Positions 1-8,883 of a stretch of DNA of 49,501 nucleotides are shown here, piece by piece (positions within the stretch are counted from its first letter, which is position 1; the number at the start of each line of letters is the position of its first letter). The notes below the pieces were generated by a model. It was not told the origin of the DNA. It saw only the letters and a list, made by a program, of their open reading frames with translations, and searched no databases. The position numbers and the translations under genes were made by a program. Source of the stretch: Acaryochloris sp. IP29b_bin.176 (GTDB lineage Bacteria > Cyanobacteriota > Cyanobacteriia > Thermosynechococcales > Thermosynechococcaceae); assembly GCA_028285315.1 (NCBI GenBank), contig JANQPU010000064.1, positions 1 to 49,501 on the forward strand, in the 5' to 3' direction.

Positions 1-74
1 CAATGCTCTTTCCAAAAAGGTAGTGGCTTCACTCACGGGATATTCTTATATCTTGGATGCTTTAGCTATGCAGG

Positions 75-494
75 TCACCTAATAGGTGAATTGGTATCAT
101 AAATGGATTTGGGAAACGGATTGGGCTTTTGAAAAATCATGCCAATGCGTCGTCGCACTTCCACTGGGTCAACCTGCTGGGCATACAAATCCTGATTACG
201 AAGGGTGATTCTGCCCGTCACCCGTGCGGTTGGAATCAAATCATTCATCCGGTTCAAGCATCGCAGCAATGTACTTTTACCGCATCCAGATGGACCAATA
301 AACGCCGTTACTTGCTGCTGTGGAATGTCTAAGAAAATATTTCGGACTGTTAGGGTATTGCCATAGTAAACACAAGTGTTCTGAACTTGAAAAATGGCTT
401 CTGGAACGGTTGGTTGGTCAGATATCCTTTCGAGATCCGAGGGTTTGGTGTAACGCCTCGGTATTAGGTGATTGTCCTCAATGTGTCCATTCAT
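75..494 (-). pseudogene. pstB: Truncated phosphate ABC transporter ATPase (PstB fragment)
   Basis: This is the N-terminal half of a PstB-type ATPase, the subunit that powers high-affinity phosphate import. The 139 codons include an intact Walker A (GPSGCGKST, residues about 68-76), the PstB-typical [11 protein letters not shown] stretch and the Q-loop region [13 protein letters not shown]. Homology stops there: five unrelated residues follow, then TGA. Full PstB proteins are about 260 residues, so the LSGGQ signature, Walker B and H-loop are missing and no ATPase activity is expected. The start codon overlaps the stop of the gene upstream as ATGA, so the fragment is probably still translated with that operon. 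None of the three frames beyond the break continues PstB, so I infer a rearrangement or insertion rather than a point frameshift. Confidence 0.8.
76..88. repeat. 13-bp palindrome at the pstB break
   Basis: CACCTAATAGGTG is a perfect 6+1+6 palindrome lying within about 10 bases of the point where PstB homology ends. It could be the edge of an inserted element or a small hairpin. The rest of the candidate element is outside the window, so I cannot assign it. Confidence 0.35.
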
Positions 495-1588
495 ATCGAA
501 ACCACTACATTGCCTACATTTGCATCCTGACGAGTGAGAAGGTATTCGATTTCGTGAATACCACGCTGGGTAGCGCTGTGGTCTCTAGGATTGAACACGC
601 TATAGTGCAACAGTGATTCACGCTGAACTTGATAGCGATCGCACAGTAATGCCTGATCAACTAACAGCTGCAATTGCTGGATCTGATCACAAACCTCGCC
701 ACATTGCCAGAGATAGGTCATGGACGAAACATCTGAGTTAGTTTTCAATACACCTGGCTGTGGATTGAGAAACAGCATCGGTTTATTGAAGTACAACCAT
801 TCATACCCCGCAGCCGAAATATCTCCAATGAACAGATCGGCTTGGGCATACCAAGGCATAACATTACCAGATCGGATCAGCTTAATGTTAGGGAGTTGAT
901 GCAAGCGATCGACAATCCGCTGGTCATAGAATGGGCGATCGGGATTGAAGATATTAGGATGCGGTTTAACAATCAAGTTGTACTCTTGCGTTAATTGCGC
1001 AATCACCTCTGGATGTTCCAGAAACATCTCGATTGAACTGATATTTTGTTTGCGCCAGGTGGGGCAGTAAATGAGCGTCTGTTTATCGTTCTCAAATAGA
1101 GGTGGCAGAGTGGGTGGATGATCAAATTTGGGATAACCGATCAGCGTCCACTTCATTGTTTGGTTGCAGGGAGTTTGCAGCAGGCGATCAGCCTGTCGCT
1201 GCCCCACACAAAGACAAAGCAAATAGTTGCTAAAATCTCGTTCGTAGGTAAAGGGTTTATCAGACATACCATGAAAAATCTGGACTGCCTGAGTTTGAGC
1301 GGTTCGTTCTTCAGGTCGTAAAAAGGAGGGGGTGACGACCAGATCGTAGGTATCTAAATCACAATTTGTTGTCAACAGATGGGTATAACCAGCATATTCA
1401 GTATGGTGTTGATCATCTGAACTTAGCTGGGAAACCACAAGAAACACTTGATGAATACCCTGATTACAGAAGTAGTCAAGATAGGGCTGAATAGCAGCAA
1501 AATAATGCAAATTGCCACAGGATCGTAGATAGAATGCAATCCGCTTAGGAACCGAGTTTGCTTGATCTGCTGTTGCTGATGTCTTCAT
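491..1588 (-). CDS. CDP-glycerol glycerophosphotransferase-family protein (TagB/TagF-like)
   Basis: This predicted protein of about 365 residues resembles the Glyphos_transf family, GT-B-fold enzymes that move glycerol-phosphate or a similar phospho-alcohol from a CDP carrier to a glycan. Visible family features include FHGMSDKP, a TLIYCPTWR block, the VKPHPN motif and the late [20 protein letters not shown] block, which corresponds to the conserved D-S-S/A-region before the C-terminal helix. The reading frame is open further upstream, but the ATG at 1588 has an AGGAG Shine-Dalgarno seven bases before it and leaves only 16 bases to the upstream gene, so I chose that start. It sits in an operon with a kinase-like gene and a nucleotidyltransferase upstream and overlaps the pstB fragment downstream. 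The acceptor and donor are unknown. It could also be a polysaccharide pyruvyl- or sialyl-type transferase of similar fold. Confidence 0.72.
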   Translation of the reverse strand: MKTSATADQANSVPKRIAFYLRSCGNLHYFAAIQPYLDYFCNQGIHQVFLVVSQLSSDDQHHTEYAGYTHLLTTNCDLDTYDLVVTPSFLRPEERTAQTQAVQIFHGMSDKPFTYERDFSNYLLCLCVGQRQADRLLQTPCNQTMKWTLIGYPKFDHPPTLPPLFENDKQTLIYCPTWRKQNISSIEMFLEHPEVIAQLTQEYNLIVKPHPNIFNPDRPFYDQRIVDRLHQLPNIKLIRSGNVMPWYAQADLFIGDISAAGYEWLYFNKPMLFLNPQPGVLKTNSDVSSMTYLWQCGEVCDQIQQLQLLVDQALLCDRYQVQRESLLHYSVFNPRDHSATQRGIHEIEYLLTRQDANVGNVVVSI

Positions 1589-1604
1589 ATAAGGATCTCC
1601 TGAA

Positions 1605-2987
1605 TCATCTCTCCACGCACAATGCAGTGTGATTACCATTAGCTGGATGAAGGGGTAAAGAAACATATTCACTACACCCTGCCAGTAGCCATTCAGCTTC
1701 AGCCACTACAAATTTCAAATGGTTTTGCCAGCCAGGTGGTAACTTCCGTAAAGAGGAAATTTTGCCTCTTAAGAGTATTTGAGCAGCGATATGCCAGGCT
1801 AGACAGGTGGGATTAAGTGACCACGGAACATTAGATTCATACCCCTGTAGTAGAGCAGCAATACAAGTTCTCACGGCTTTGGCAGGTAGTTGTTCGCGTC
1901 CAGCGACATAAGTAAAGTGAGCAATCAAACGACCAATATCGTAGTGTGGATCGCCAAGGGACAACGTGTCCCAATCGACGATGCCAATTTGGTGGGCACG
2001 ATAAAGAATCTGATCACCGAAGAGATTGGCATGAATCGGGTAGTTGCTGGGAAAAGAAATATCCTGGGCTATTGCAGTTAAGCGGGTAATCGTCCGATCA
2101 ATCGATTGGCTTAAATCGGGGAGTGCCAGTTTTACAGCCGCCATTGCTTCCCTTAGGGTGGTCAGTTCCTTCGTTGCTGTCCAAACCGTGGTGGGGTGGA
2201 TAGGGGCATGGTGCAGTTCGGCTAACACTTGTCCAACTCGAACGAAAGATTCGGGCTGAACTTGGCACATTACGGTTGTAAATTGCTGTCCTGCCAATGC
2301 TCGCATTGAAAAGGTATGAGATTGGGTATCCACGGCCACTGGCTCGGGAACCTCGAAGCTCAGATGTCCTGATTGGCGGTACATCTGTTGAAAGTTTTCC
2401 ACCACTTTATGAAACTCTTTCGGATTACAGAGTTTGATGAAATAGCGTTGATTCGTATGGGGGCTGTCCCAGGTTAAAATAGCCCGTTTGAAGGGTACAT
2501 AGCGAAATAGTTGAGGCGCTGGACACGCTTCAGTTGCGGTAGGGAGATCACTGGGAGCAGCAAGCTGTGGACAAAAGTATTCTGGCTGCAAGAGTTCGGT
2601 CAGCTCAGGTAAGCAAGGAGCATGGGGAAGAGTCCAAACTACTGTTTGCCAATCGGTGATCGCAAACATAGGCAACGCTGCATTCGGGGGAACTGCAATT
2701 TGGTCGCCTTGTTCAACTTGCTGGTGGGCAACTTCAGCATCAACAAAAGCATTGAAAAATAAGTGCACTGTATTGGGTTCAACTTTATCCTCTTCTGTCA
2801 CCGTGATGGCGGCGATGATGCAGGCACGATCAAAGGGTCTGTAGTAGGTTAAGGTGGGGGTAACATCAATACTGTGGGGCTGTTTACCTAACCAATGTCC
2901 CCACTCTTTCATCAAAATGGGCCGAATAGCAGCAGGATTGCGAATTTTTTGGATGGCGTGAAACACGGGATCTATGCTGTAATTCAT
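1605..2987 (-). CDS. Aminoglycoside/choline-phosphotransferase-like kinase with novel N-terminal domain
   Basis: A protein of 460 residues with an APH/choline-kinase-like fold in its C-terminal two thirds. The catalytic-loop region reads IHANLFGDQIL, where the usual family pattern is HxDxxxxN, so the usual catalytic Asp is Asn here. It is followed by the metal-binding motif IVDWDTLSLGDPHYDIGRL. Around residues 170-200 a beta-rich segment with KRAILTW and YFIKLCNP probably carries the ATP-binding lysine. The first 150 or so residues match nothing I recognise. The ATG at 2987 is preceded by an AGGAG ribosome site. The gene lies between a LicC-like cytidylyltransferase and a TagF-like transferase, which suggests it phosphorylates a small alcohol such as choline or glycerol before activation. 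Given the altered loop, it may instead be a degenerate kinase. Confidence 0.65.
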   Translation of the reverse strand: MNYSIDPVFHAIQKIRNPAAIRPILMKEWGHWLGKQPHSIDVTPTLTYYRPFDRACIIAAITVTEEDKVEPNTVHLFFNAFVDAEVAHQQVEQGDQIAVPPNAALPMFAITDWQTVVWTLPHAPCLPELTELLQPEYFCPQLAAPSDLPTATEACPAPQLFRYVPFKRAILTWDSPHTNQRYFIKLCNPKEFHKVVENFQQMYRQSGHLSFEVPEPVAVDTQSHTFSMRALAGQQFTTVMCQVQPESFVRVGQVLAELHHAPIHPTTVWTATKELTTLREAMAAVKLALPDLSQSIDRTITRLTAIAQDISFPSNYPIHANLFGDQILYRAHQIGIVDWDTLSLGDPHYDIGRLIAHFTYVAGREQLPAKAVRTCIAALLQGYESNVPWSLNPTCLAWHIAAQILLRGKISSLRKLPPGWQNHLKFVVAEAEWLLAGCSEYVSLPLHPANGNHTALCVER

Positions 2988-3044
2988 AGGATTTCTCCTG
3001 TATCCAGGGTGAGAAAGTATCTTGTTGAGGGGAACTTAAGGGCT

Positions 3045-3797
3045 TTAACTCGCCTGGCCGTAACGCTGTACCCATTGAGGTAGGATGGCTGCTGGCAGTC
3101 GCGGCCAGATGGTCTGACAAGCCCGATGCAAATCCTCGGGAAAGTCGATTTCTACCCAAGGCAATCCGGCACCGTCAATACCTTTAATCGTTTGATATTG
3201 GGCAAGACGTGCGATCGCAGCAGGTGCCCATTGATTTTCGCCTCCCAAGGTTAGGGCAGTTTCAGCTTCTGCAAACAATGCCGCCATTCCCGGTTGAGTA
3301 AACTTCAAGAGCCCAATGCTCTCGCCTTGAGTCTCCTCCATAGAGAGTGATTTGCTAATCTTGTGCAGTCTGCCCTCTTGAAAGGCAACTTTCATATGTT
3401 CTGCCTCATTCCCCGACCAGGAATCATAAGCTAAGGCATTTCCAGAAGTCTTCAATAACCGCTGGTAGATTCTAGGATGGGCCAGAATGTCGCCATTCAT
3501 AATCAAACAATCATCCTGTACCCAATTCCGGCTTAACCACAGGGAGTAAAGGCTGTTGGTTTCACCATAACGACGGTTAAAAATGCAGTGGCAGCGATCG
3601 CTAACGGCTCGGTATACCTCGTGAGCGTGATATCCCAGGACCAGACAGACCTCTGTAATCCCCAAGGTATTAAGGATAAAGAGTTGATAGTCAATCAAGC
3701 GAATGCCAACTTCCACTTGTGCTAAACATTTGGGCTTTCCTTTCAGTACGTTTGCTAACCGAGAACCACATCCCGCGGCTAGAATAATGGCTTGCAT
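3045..3797 (-). CDS. LicC-like nucleotidyltransferase (NTP_transferase family)
   Basis: This 250-residue protein begins with the nucleotidyltransferase signature IILAAGCGSRL...KGKPKCL, which binds the NTP. Further signatures are VLGYHAHEV, the NSLYSLWLSRNW segment seen in phosphocholine cytidylyltransferases of the LicC type, and DCLIMNGDI, which supplies a metal-binding Asp. The family joins CTP (or another NTP) to a phosphorylated alcohol or sugar, giving an activated donor and pyrophosphate in the cytoplasm. The ATG has a GGGAGG ribosome site six bases upstream. It is the first gene of the operon, with a three-repeat Pho-box-like element about 94 bases ahead of the start. Substrate identity (phosphocholine, glycerol-3-phosphate or a sugar phosphate) cannot be read from the sequence. 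Confidence 0.72.
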   Translation of the reverse strand: MQAIILAAGCGSRLANVLKGKPKCLAQVEVGIRLIDYQLFILNTLGITEVCLVLGYHAHEVYRAVSDRCHCIFNRRYGETNSLYSLWLSRNWVQDDCLIMNGDILAHPRIYQRLLKTSGNALAYDSWSGNEAEHMKVAFQEGRLHKISKSLSMEETQGESIGLLKFTQPGMAALFAEAETALTLGGENQWAPAAIARLAQYQTIKGIDGAGLPWVEIDFPEDLHRACQTIWPRLPAAILPQWVQRYGQAS

Positions 3798-3890
3798 TTT
3801 TATCCTCCCGAATGTGCATAGGATTTCTTCAAGGTTTGAATGAGCAAAAAACGCTTCTAAATAATCATTTTGATTATTAATAAATCTTGC

Positions 3891-3920
3891 GTTAGCTCTT
3901 TGTTAACCTTGAGTTAATCT
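3891..3920 (+). promoter_or_regulatory. Pho-box-like element, three 8-bp repeats
   Basis: Three octamers, GTTAGCTC, GTTAACCT and GTTAATCT, start exactly 11 bases apart with 3-base spacers. This agrees with the cyanobacterial SphR/PhoB pattern (C/T)TTAA(C/T)(C/T)(T/A), except that the first base is G and the first unit is weak. It lies 94 bases upstream of the minus-strand LicC-like operon. The repeats read on the plus strand, opposite to that operon, which is a caveat. Inferred role: phosphate-starvation control. Confidence 0.6.
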
Positions 3921-4627
3921 TCCTTCAGCTCTATCCAGAAAGCATGAATAATAGATGAGATATTTCTCACATTTAACTATTTGTAGAATGAGTGACTACA
4001 CAAAATTCAAGATGTCTAAAATCCATTAAGATCTTCCTATAAAAACTTAAGAGTTTTTAACTATTCACTAGTATTGGATATAGAGTTAATTGAGGTAAAT
4101 ATTTTCTCGCTTAAAATCATGAATAAATTCTGATTCACAATGAATAGATAGGTAGAATAGCTATGAAAAGGGTTCAAAATAATACAGCCTTATCACTTAG
4201 CTATCAGAATAAAAGCACAAAACAATTCTTTCGCATGATTTTTAATAACGCTATGACACGTGCTTTTCTTATTCCAAGAATTGAAAAAATGAGATTAATG
4301 ATTTGTTTTACGACAGTTCAATATATTGAGTCTTCTACATTGAATTGCCATAAATTAATATAGTTTTTTACTGCTCAGGTTGTCTAAGTATGCATTTGAA
4401 AAGCACAGATAGATTGCCTGATATCTGACATTCAATAAGAGAATATCTTGTAATTTGTTTGTGTAGATTGCAATCAATTTTGACTGCCTGACCCAGTCCT
4501 TTCCTCAGAATTAGTAGCATGCTTGAAAGCTTTAAGCTTAGCAGTAAGCGCCTGGATAGCTACTGCTGAGGTAGCTATGATATCGGCCCTGAAAGCTAAT
4601 AGTAGATGACATAATAGTTAACGACTC
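3921..4627. other. AT-rich intergenic region between operon and MFS gene
   Basis: About 700 bases, markedly richer in A and T than its neighbours. The only open frame is a 66-codon plus-strand frame at 4163-4363 with a weak AGGTAG upstream and no recognisable motif. The stretch near the MFS stop holds two GTTAAC hexamers about 20 bases apart. I find no convincing terminator or RNA gene. Confidence 0.5.
4163..4363 (+). CDS. Possible small hypothetical protein (66 aa)
   Basis: This short basic frame has no recognised domain, signal peptide or membrane helix. An AGGTAG stretch lies about 10 bases before the ATG, and the gene would be on the correct strand to be read outward from the Pho-box-like repeats at 3891-3920. 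Its composition is as AT-rich as the surrounding non-coding DNA, so chance is a fair explanation. Confidence 0.2.
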   Translation: MKRVQNNTALSLSYQNKSTKQFFRMIFNNAMTRAFLIPRIEKMRLMICFTTVQYIESSTLNCHKLI

Positions 4628-5902
4628 TCACCGACTGTTAACAATCTTCGGTTGGTGAACTCCGTCAAGCGAACGACTCAGATAAACTGTATAAACTTCA
4701 GTCCCTATTGCTAGCAGAACCCGGACACCTAACATTGCTGTTAACCCCCAACTACTCCAAAGCAAACCTGCTAGTATTGGCCCAGCGATCGCCCCAGCAT
4801 CTTCCCCGATCAACATCCAGCTCATGGTTTGTGCGCGACATTGAGGGGAATAGCTAGCAACGTGAGACATCATTGTCCCCCAAGCAGGACGAAAGGCAGC
4901 TTTACCCGTATCATCCGACAACTTTCCGATCGCAAACCCAACGAGATTCGGAGCCAGAATATACACAACCGATGACAGGATATTGCCAAAACTCCGCACT
5001 AACAGCACCAAATCCTGACGACCTTGATCGGCAAACCAACCAAAAATAGGACCAGAGAAGAGCACAATCACTGTTGAGATTGTGTAGATCAAACCCGTTT
5101 GTGCTTCACTCAAACCCGCATACTCCGTTGCCAGAATTGGGAAAAGCCCTCTCAGCATCTCAGCAGTGCCATTGATAGCAAAAGATAACAGACTGAACGA
5201 TACAATCACCGATTTAGAACCAGGGGGCAGAGAGTAACGATTTTCGTCCTCAATTACAGATGATTGAAGTGGCTCAGCATTAACCAGAGCAGATGAATGA
5301 ACTTCTTTAGGCTTATCCGCTTTAACGTATCGAACCACGCTATAGAGCGATAGCAACGACAAGAGGAACGCAATATTAAAAACGAAGGAAAAGTTAGAAG
5401 CAGTGAGCGTTAGCAAAATTCCTGCGATTGCTTTTCCCATCGAGCCCGCCATAATTTTGGCTGTGTGATACCAGGCAAAGGCTGATGCGATCGCTTTTTT
5501 CCCTCCTTGCTCGGCAATCAGGGCATTTGCTGCTGGGTCCCGCAGTGCTTTGGAGCCCCCATGCACAGATTTAATGGCATAAAGTTGCCACGGTGACTGG
5601 GCAACCACTAAACACAAGGCGATCAAACTGCGGACACCAATGGATATTGTGAAGCTGCGCTTTAAACCAACATGATCAGCGACCCAACCCATTGCAGGTT
5701 TTAGCCCCATGGCCACGACTTGATTCAGCGTCATTAACACACCGATTTCAAATAGACTAAATCCCAAGCGATGGGCATAGATCGGCAGAGCAAAGCTAAT
5801 GATGCCAAAACTCAAGCGAGACAAGAACCCCTCAGCAACAATGGCAATCATTGCTGGATTCATAGCAGAAGTTGGCGATTGACTATGAGTCATGAAATAC
5901 AA
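4628..5902 (-). CDS. Major facilitator superfamily transporter
   Basis: A 424-residue membrane protein with the twelve-helix MFS layout: two blocks of hydrophobic segments separated by a polar central loop at about residues 195-230 (KADKPKEVHSS onward). The loop between helices 2 and 3 contains GWVADHVGLKRS, a close form of the MFS signature GxxxDRxGRR, and a second copy, GWFADQGRQD, occurs in the C-terminal half, as expected from the internal duplication. The substrate is unknown. ATG codons at 5902 and 5893 are both possible and neither has a strong ribosome site. A perfect-spacing Pho-box-like triplet lies 65 bases upstream, and the neighbouring operon has the same kind of site, so a role in phosphate stress or in export or import of a phospho-compound is plausible but inferred. 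Confidence 0.8.
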   Translation of the reverse strand: MYFMTHSQSPTSAMNPAMIAIVAEGFLSRLSFGIISFALPIYAHRLGFSLFEIGVLMTLNQVVAMGLKPAMGWVADHVGLKRSFTISIGVRSLIALCLVVAQSPWQLYAIKSVHGGSKALRDPAANALIAEQGGKKAIASAFAWYHTAKIMAGSMGKAIAGILLTLTASNFSFVFNIAFLLSLLSLYSVVRYVKADKPKEVHSSALVNAEPLQSSVIEDENRYSLPPGSKSVIVSFSLLSFAINGTAEMLRGLFPILATEYAGLSEAQTGLIYTISTVIVLFSGPIFGWFADQGRQDLVLLVRSFGNILSSVVYILAPNLVGFAIGKLSDDTGKAAFRPAWGTMMSHVASYSPQCRAQTMSWMLIGEDAGAIAGPILAGLLWSSWGLTAMLGVRVLLAIGTEVYTVYLSRSLDGVHQPKIVNSR

Positions 5903-5966
5903 GGTTATGGTTTAGAGTAGGAAAAACAATCTCTGCATTGACACCAGACTCAGTCTTGATAGGAGA

Positions 5967-5996
5967 TTTAACCTGACTTTAATGTTTAGTTAACCT
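5967..5996 (+). promoter_or_regulatory. Pho-box-like element, three 8-bp repeats
   Basis: TTTAACCT, TTTAATGT and GTTAACCT are spaced exactly 11 bases apart. The first two fit the (C/T)TTAA(C/T)(C/T)(T/A) pattern closely and the third differs only in its first base. It lies 65 bases upstream of the MFS gene. As with the other copy, the repeats read on the plus strand while the gene is on the minus strand. The downstream plus-strand DNA holds only transposon debris, so the MFS gene is the only sensible target. Confidence 0.6.
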
Positions 5997-6252
5997 TGGC
6001 ATTGTGAAGTTTAAATGAACTGTCCATGAGAAACTTCTTATGGCATCAACCACTCTTTATGGATTCTAGGGATCGACGTGAGCAGAGAGACTTACAGGAA
6101 GCGATGAGGGAAATCAATTAAGCGATTTAACTTGATCCCTCTCTGGCAGAAGCATACATGCTCCGAGAAGTTCTCTTTACGGGCGATAAGAAGCATCGGT
6201 CGTAAATCAATAAAGTGTGGGTTTGCTAAACCTATAGGGCACTTCGAAAAAA

Positions 6253-6635
6253 AGGATTGTGAATGCCGAAGGAATAACCGCCTGTCACCATTGGCAAACG
6301 GAAGATTGGGAAGGGTCCTCACGACAATTACCAGATCAGGTCATCTATGAAGTGAGTAAAGCCCGAACGTAACAGTTAGCCTTTCGGCTCCGCTCAAGGC
6401 TAAAGCTGAGCGCAGTCGAAGCTTTAGAGCGGAGCAATGGCATATTGCGCCAACAGACCGGGCGTTGGCATCGACGGCAGAACAAATTTGGCAAAGTCTG
6501 GCAACAAAGTGCAATGACCTTAAGACTGGTGCTGACCTATTTCAACTGGATTTGGTGAGGAACACGGCTGCACAACGAGCAGGACTGACGGAGCATCCCT
6601 GGGAATGACAAGACTTGGCTACTTATCCCAGTTAA
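6253..6635 (+). pseudogene. Decayed IS1-family-like transposase (C-terminal part)
   Basis: Reading from about 6253 gives HHWQTEDWEGSSRQLPDQVI, then after a stop codon LERSNGILRQQTGRWHRRQN and KFGKVWQQSAMTLRLVLTYF, ending after a frame change with NTAAQRAGLTEHPWE and DLATYPS. These are typical of the C-terminal catalytic half of IS1-type transposases common in cyanobacteria. There is a TAA near 6370, a TGA at 6556, a shift of frame at the same point, and another TGA near 6606, so the gene is dead. The N-terminal half and the terminal inverted repeats are not visible. The remnant runs into the stop codon of the lactate-permease-family gene on the other strand. The family name rests on remembered sequence patterns. 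Confidence 0.6.
6381..6421. repeat. REP-like palindrome inside the transposase remnant
   Basis: CTTTCGGCTCCGCTCA and TGAGCGCAGTCGAAG form an imperfect inverted repeat of about 15 pairs around a 10-base loop. The type (GCGCTCA...TCGAAG) resembles dispersed palindromes found in many bacterial genomes. It sits between the codons for KART and ERSNG of the transposase, keeps the same reading frame on both sides, and looks like an insertion into the gene. No second copy was found in this window. Confidence 0.5.
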
Positions 6636-8344
6636 TGCACAATCCACTGGATGCTAGCAAAAACACCAAACTTTGGAGCTAGCAGTACGATTAATCCTCC
6701 CAAGAATCCAGCAAAGATCAGATAGTAAAGAGTGGGCACTAGGACTTTCCGAATTAGCAGCCCTTCACATCCTGCAAGACCAACCGTGGCTTCAGCGGTG
6801 ACGATATTGGACACACAGATAATGTTGCCTGCAGAAGCCCCCACACATTGCAACCCCAAAACCACTGCAGTGGGCACCCCAATTTGTGAGGCTACCCCGA
6901 ATTGAAACAGCGAAAACATCATATTGCTAACGGTGACGCTCCCTGCCACAAAGGACCCCACCATGCCCACCATGGGTGCAAAAAAAGGCCAGGTTCGTCC
7001 AACTAGGGTTGCCATGCCATCTGCTAATGCCAGGGGCATGCTCGTCAGACCTGCAGAATTGACGCCTGTGTTGATAAATACCCGCGCCATCAGGACTGCT
7101 GCACCCAAGGCCAAAACCGTTTTTTGCAAAATCGGGAGCGTGCGCATCACGGCCCGTTGCATTGATGGCAGAGACATCCTATGCATAAAAAACGTGATGA
7201 TCACTACTAGGATAAATACCGTCGGAGGTAGGTAAAGGGGCTGCGTAGCAGCATTGACTTCTGTCCCTAAAATATGGGTCCAAGTCAGAGATAGAGACTG
7301 CAGTCCCCTGCGAATAGGTAAAAACTCCAGACGCGATAGTAATAAGAACAGCCCCAACAATACATAAGGCAACCAGGCTTGGCGGGCAGTTAAGATGCGT
7401 TTGGGTTGGGTGTTAGACAATGCAGATAGCCTAGCCTGATGCTTAGAGTGGTGAGGGAAATCCCAAAGGGTTTTAGGCACTAAGAACCCTCTCCGAGCAG
7501 TGGGAACCACGATGCCCAGCCCCACTAAGCCTCCGATCAAGGTGGGGAATTCTGGTCCAAGGTAGAAGGCAGTCAGAGTATAGGGAATGGTAAATGCTAA
7601 TCCTGCAAATAAGGCAAATTTCCAAGCCGCTAGTCCATCGGTGAAGGATTTACGACTGCCAAACCCTGCTGTGATCACCATAACCAACACAAGGGGCAGG
7701 AAAGCCCCCACAATGCCGTGGAGCGCACCCGCCCATCGCCCAATGAGCGCTAGATAGTCTGGTTGAGTTAAACCCACAGCGGCCAGTTGTTGGTCCACAG
7801 CAGGTACACCATCTAAGCCAGCGTCAATGCCAATAATAATCGGCGTTCCGACTGCGCCAAAGGTAGAAGGCGTGCTCTGAATAATCAAAGCAGCAACTAC
7901 GGCTGCCATCGCTGGAAAACCAATGGCAACGAGTAGTGGCACCGTAATCACTGCAGGAGTGCCAAACCCCGAAGCGCCTTCAATAAAACTGCCAAATAAC
8001 CAGGCAATAATGATCACCTGTACTCTGCGATCGCGCGAAATACCTAAGAGACTCTGACGAATAGCTGCGATCGCACCCGATTCTTGCAGGGTATTGAGGA
8101 GCAAAATGGCTCCAAAAACGATATACAAAATCTCTGCCGCTGCCACCAATCCCTGGACACTAGAGGCTGCGATCTCCACCAATGGAACACGCCAAACCCA
8201 TAATGCGATACCCGATGTAACTAGATAAGACAAAGGCATCGCTTGACTTGCAGGCCGTCTTGCAATCACCAATAACAAGAACACCGTTGCAATAGGAATC
8301 AAAGCAACTAATGAGTATAGGAATATCACTTGATAGGTGGACAA
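6632..8344 (-). CDS. L-lactate permease family transporter (LctP/LldP-like)
   Basis: A 570-residue polytopic membrane protein of the lactate permease family, which moves lactate or glycolate with protons across the cytoplasmic membrane. The family signature [19 protein letters not shown] lies at about residues 114-132, and a second conserved block, [20 protein letters not shown], lies in the C-terminal half, followed by [17 protein letters not shown]. Length agrees with LldP (about 550). The start appears to be TTG at 8344. No upstream in-frame ATG or GTG exists before a stop, and there is no strong ribosome site, so the N terminus is uncertain. In a cyanobacterium glycolate or lactate transport is plausible. 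The stop codon abuts the decayed transposase at 6635. Confidence 0.85.
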   Translation of the reverse strand: MSTYQVIFLYSLVALIPIATVFLLLVIARRPASQAMPLSYLVTSGIALWVWRVPLVEIAASSVQGLVAAAEILYIVFGAILLLNTLQESGAIAAIRQSLLGISRDRRVQVIIIAWLFGSFIEGASGFGTPAVITVPLLVAIGFPAMAAVVAALIIQSTPSTFGAVGTPIIIGIDAGLDGVPAVDQQLAAVGLTQPDYLALIGRWAGALHGIVGAFLPLVLVMVITAGFGSRKSFTDGLAAWKFALFAGLAFTIPYTLTAFYLGPEFPTLIGGLVGLGIVVPTARRGFLVPKTLWDFPHHSKHQARLSALSNTQPKRILTARQAWLPYVLLGLFLLLSRLEFLPIRRGLQSLSLTWTHILGTEVNAATQPLYLPPTVFILVVIITFFMHRMSLPSMQRAVMRTLPILQKTVLALGAAVLMARVFINTGVNSAGLTSMPLALADGMATLVGRTWPFFAPMVGMVGSFVAGSVTVSNMMFSLFQFGVASQIGVPTAVVLGLQCVGASAGNIICVSNIVTAEATVGLAGCEGLLIRKVLVPTLYYLIFAGFLGGLIVLLAPKFGVFASIQWIVH

Positions 8345-8445
8345 TAAACGTGGAGAGGATAAACTGACATCACTAGATCATGCATCTGATCATTATCTCC
8401 CCTTTTAAACCAGATCTGAATCGCGACCAGCCTCTTCGAACCTGA

Positions 8446-8883
8446 TTATATATTTGCGTAATTTCCAAGAATTTGGGCCAATCCAGGAACGGCTTCTTCC
8501 ACATCACCTTTCACTGACCGACGTACTTTTTTATAGGTGGCAATCACAATCTTATTCTTAGCTTTACTCAGTTTTTGATCAGTCACACCCAACAATACAT
8601 CTGCCGTCTCCGCAGAATTCTGACTCAGGTGTTCAACCGGATCTCCTGCCTGTACTCCGGCCGTCCACATCGGATCAAGGGCATCTAAAGCTTGTGGGAC
8701 TAAGCTTTTGAGGGCTCTAGGAATATACCCTGGGCCAATTCCCTTCAAGGCCCGGTAAGCCGTCTTCAGGGCTAGGCCGGAAATCCCCGTTTTTGTCGCG
8801 ACTTGCTCATCCATGAGCTTGGCGCAATCCGCAGCAATGCTGACCTGGGTTTCTTCATCTTTGACCTGATCTCTCAACCCCAT
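8446..8883 (-). CDS. DUF6918-like conserved protein
   Basis: A soluble 145-residue protein of unknown function. The segments IAADCAKLMDEQVATKTGIS, GLALKTAYRALKGIGPGYIP, ALDALDPMW and TADVLLGVTDQKLSKAKN match my recollection of the DUF6918 family (also frequent in actinobacteria), where they form a helical bundle. No signal peptide, membrane helix or catalytic motif is visible. It lies alone between a permease and a response regulator, with gaps of about 100 and 310 bases, so it is probably monocistronic. The family assignment is from memory. Confidence 0.6.
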   Translation of the reverse strand: MGLRDQVKDEETQVSIAADCAKLMDEQVATKTGISGLALKTAYRALKGIGPGYIPRALKSLVPQALDALDPMWTAGVQAGDPVEHLSQNSAETADVLLGVTDQKLSKAKNKIVIATYKKVRRSVKGDVEEAVPGLAQILGNYANI

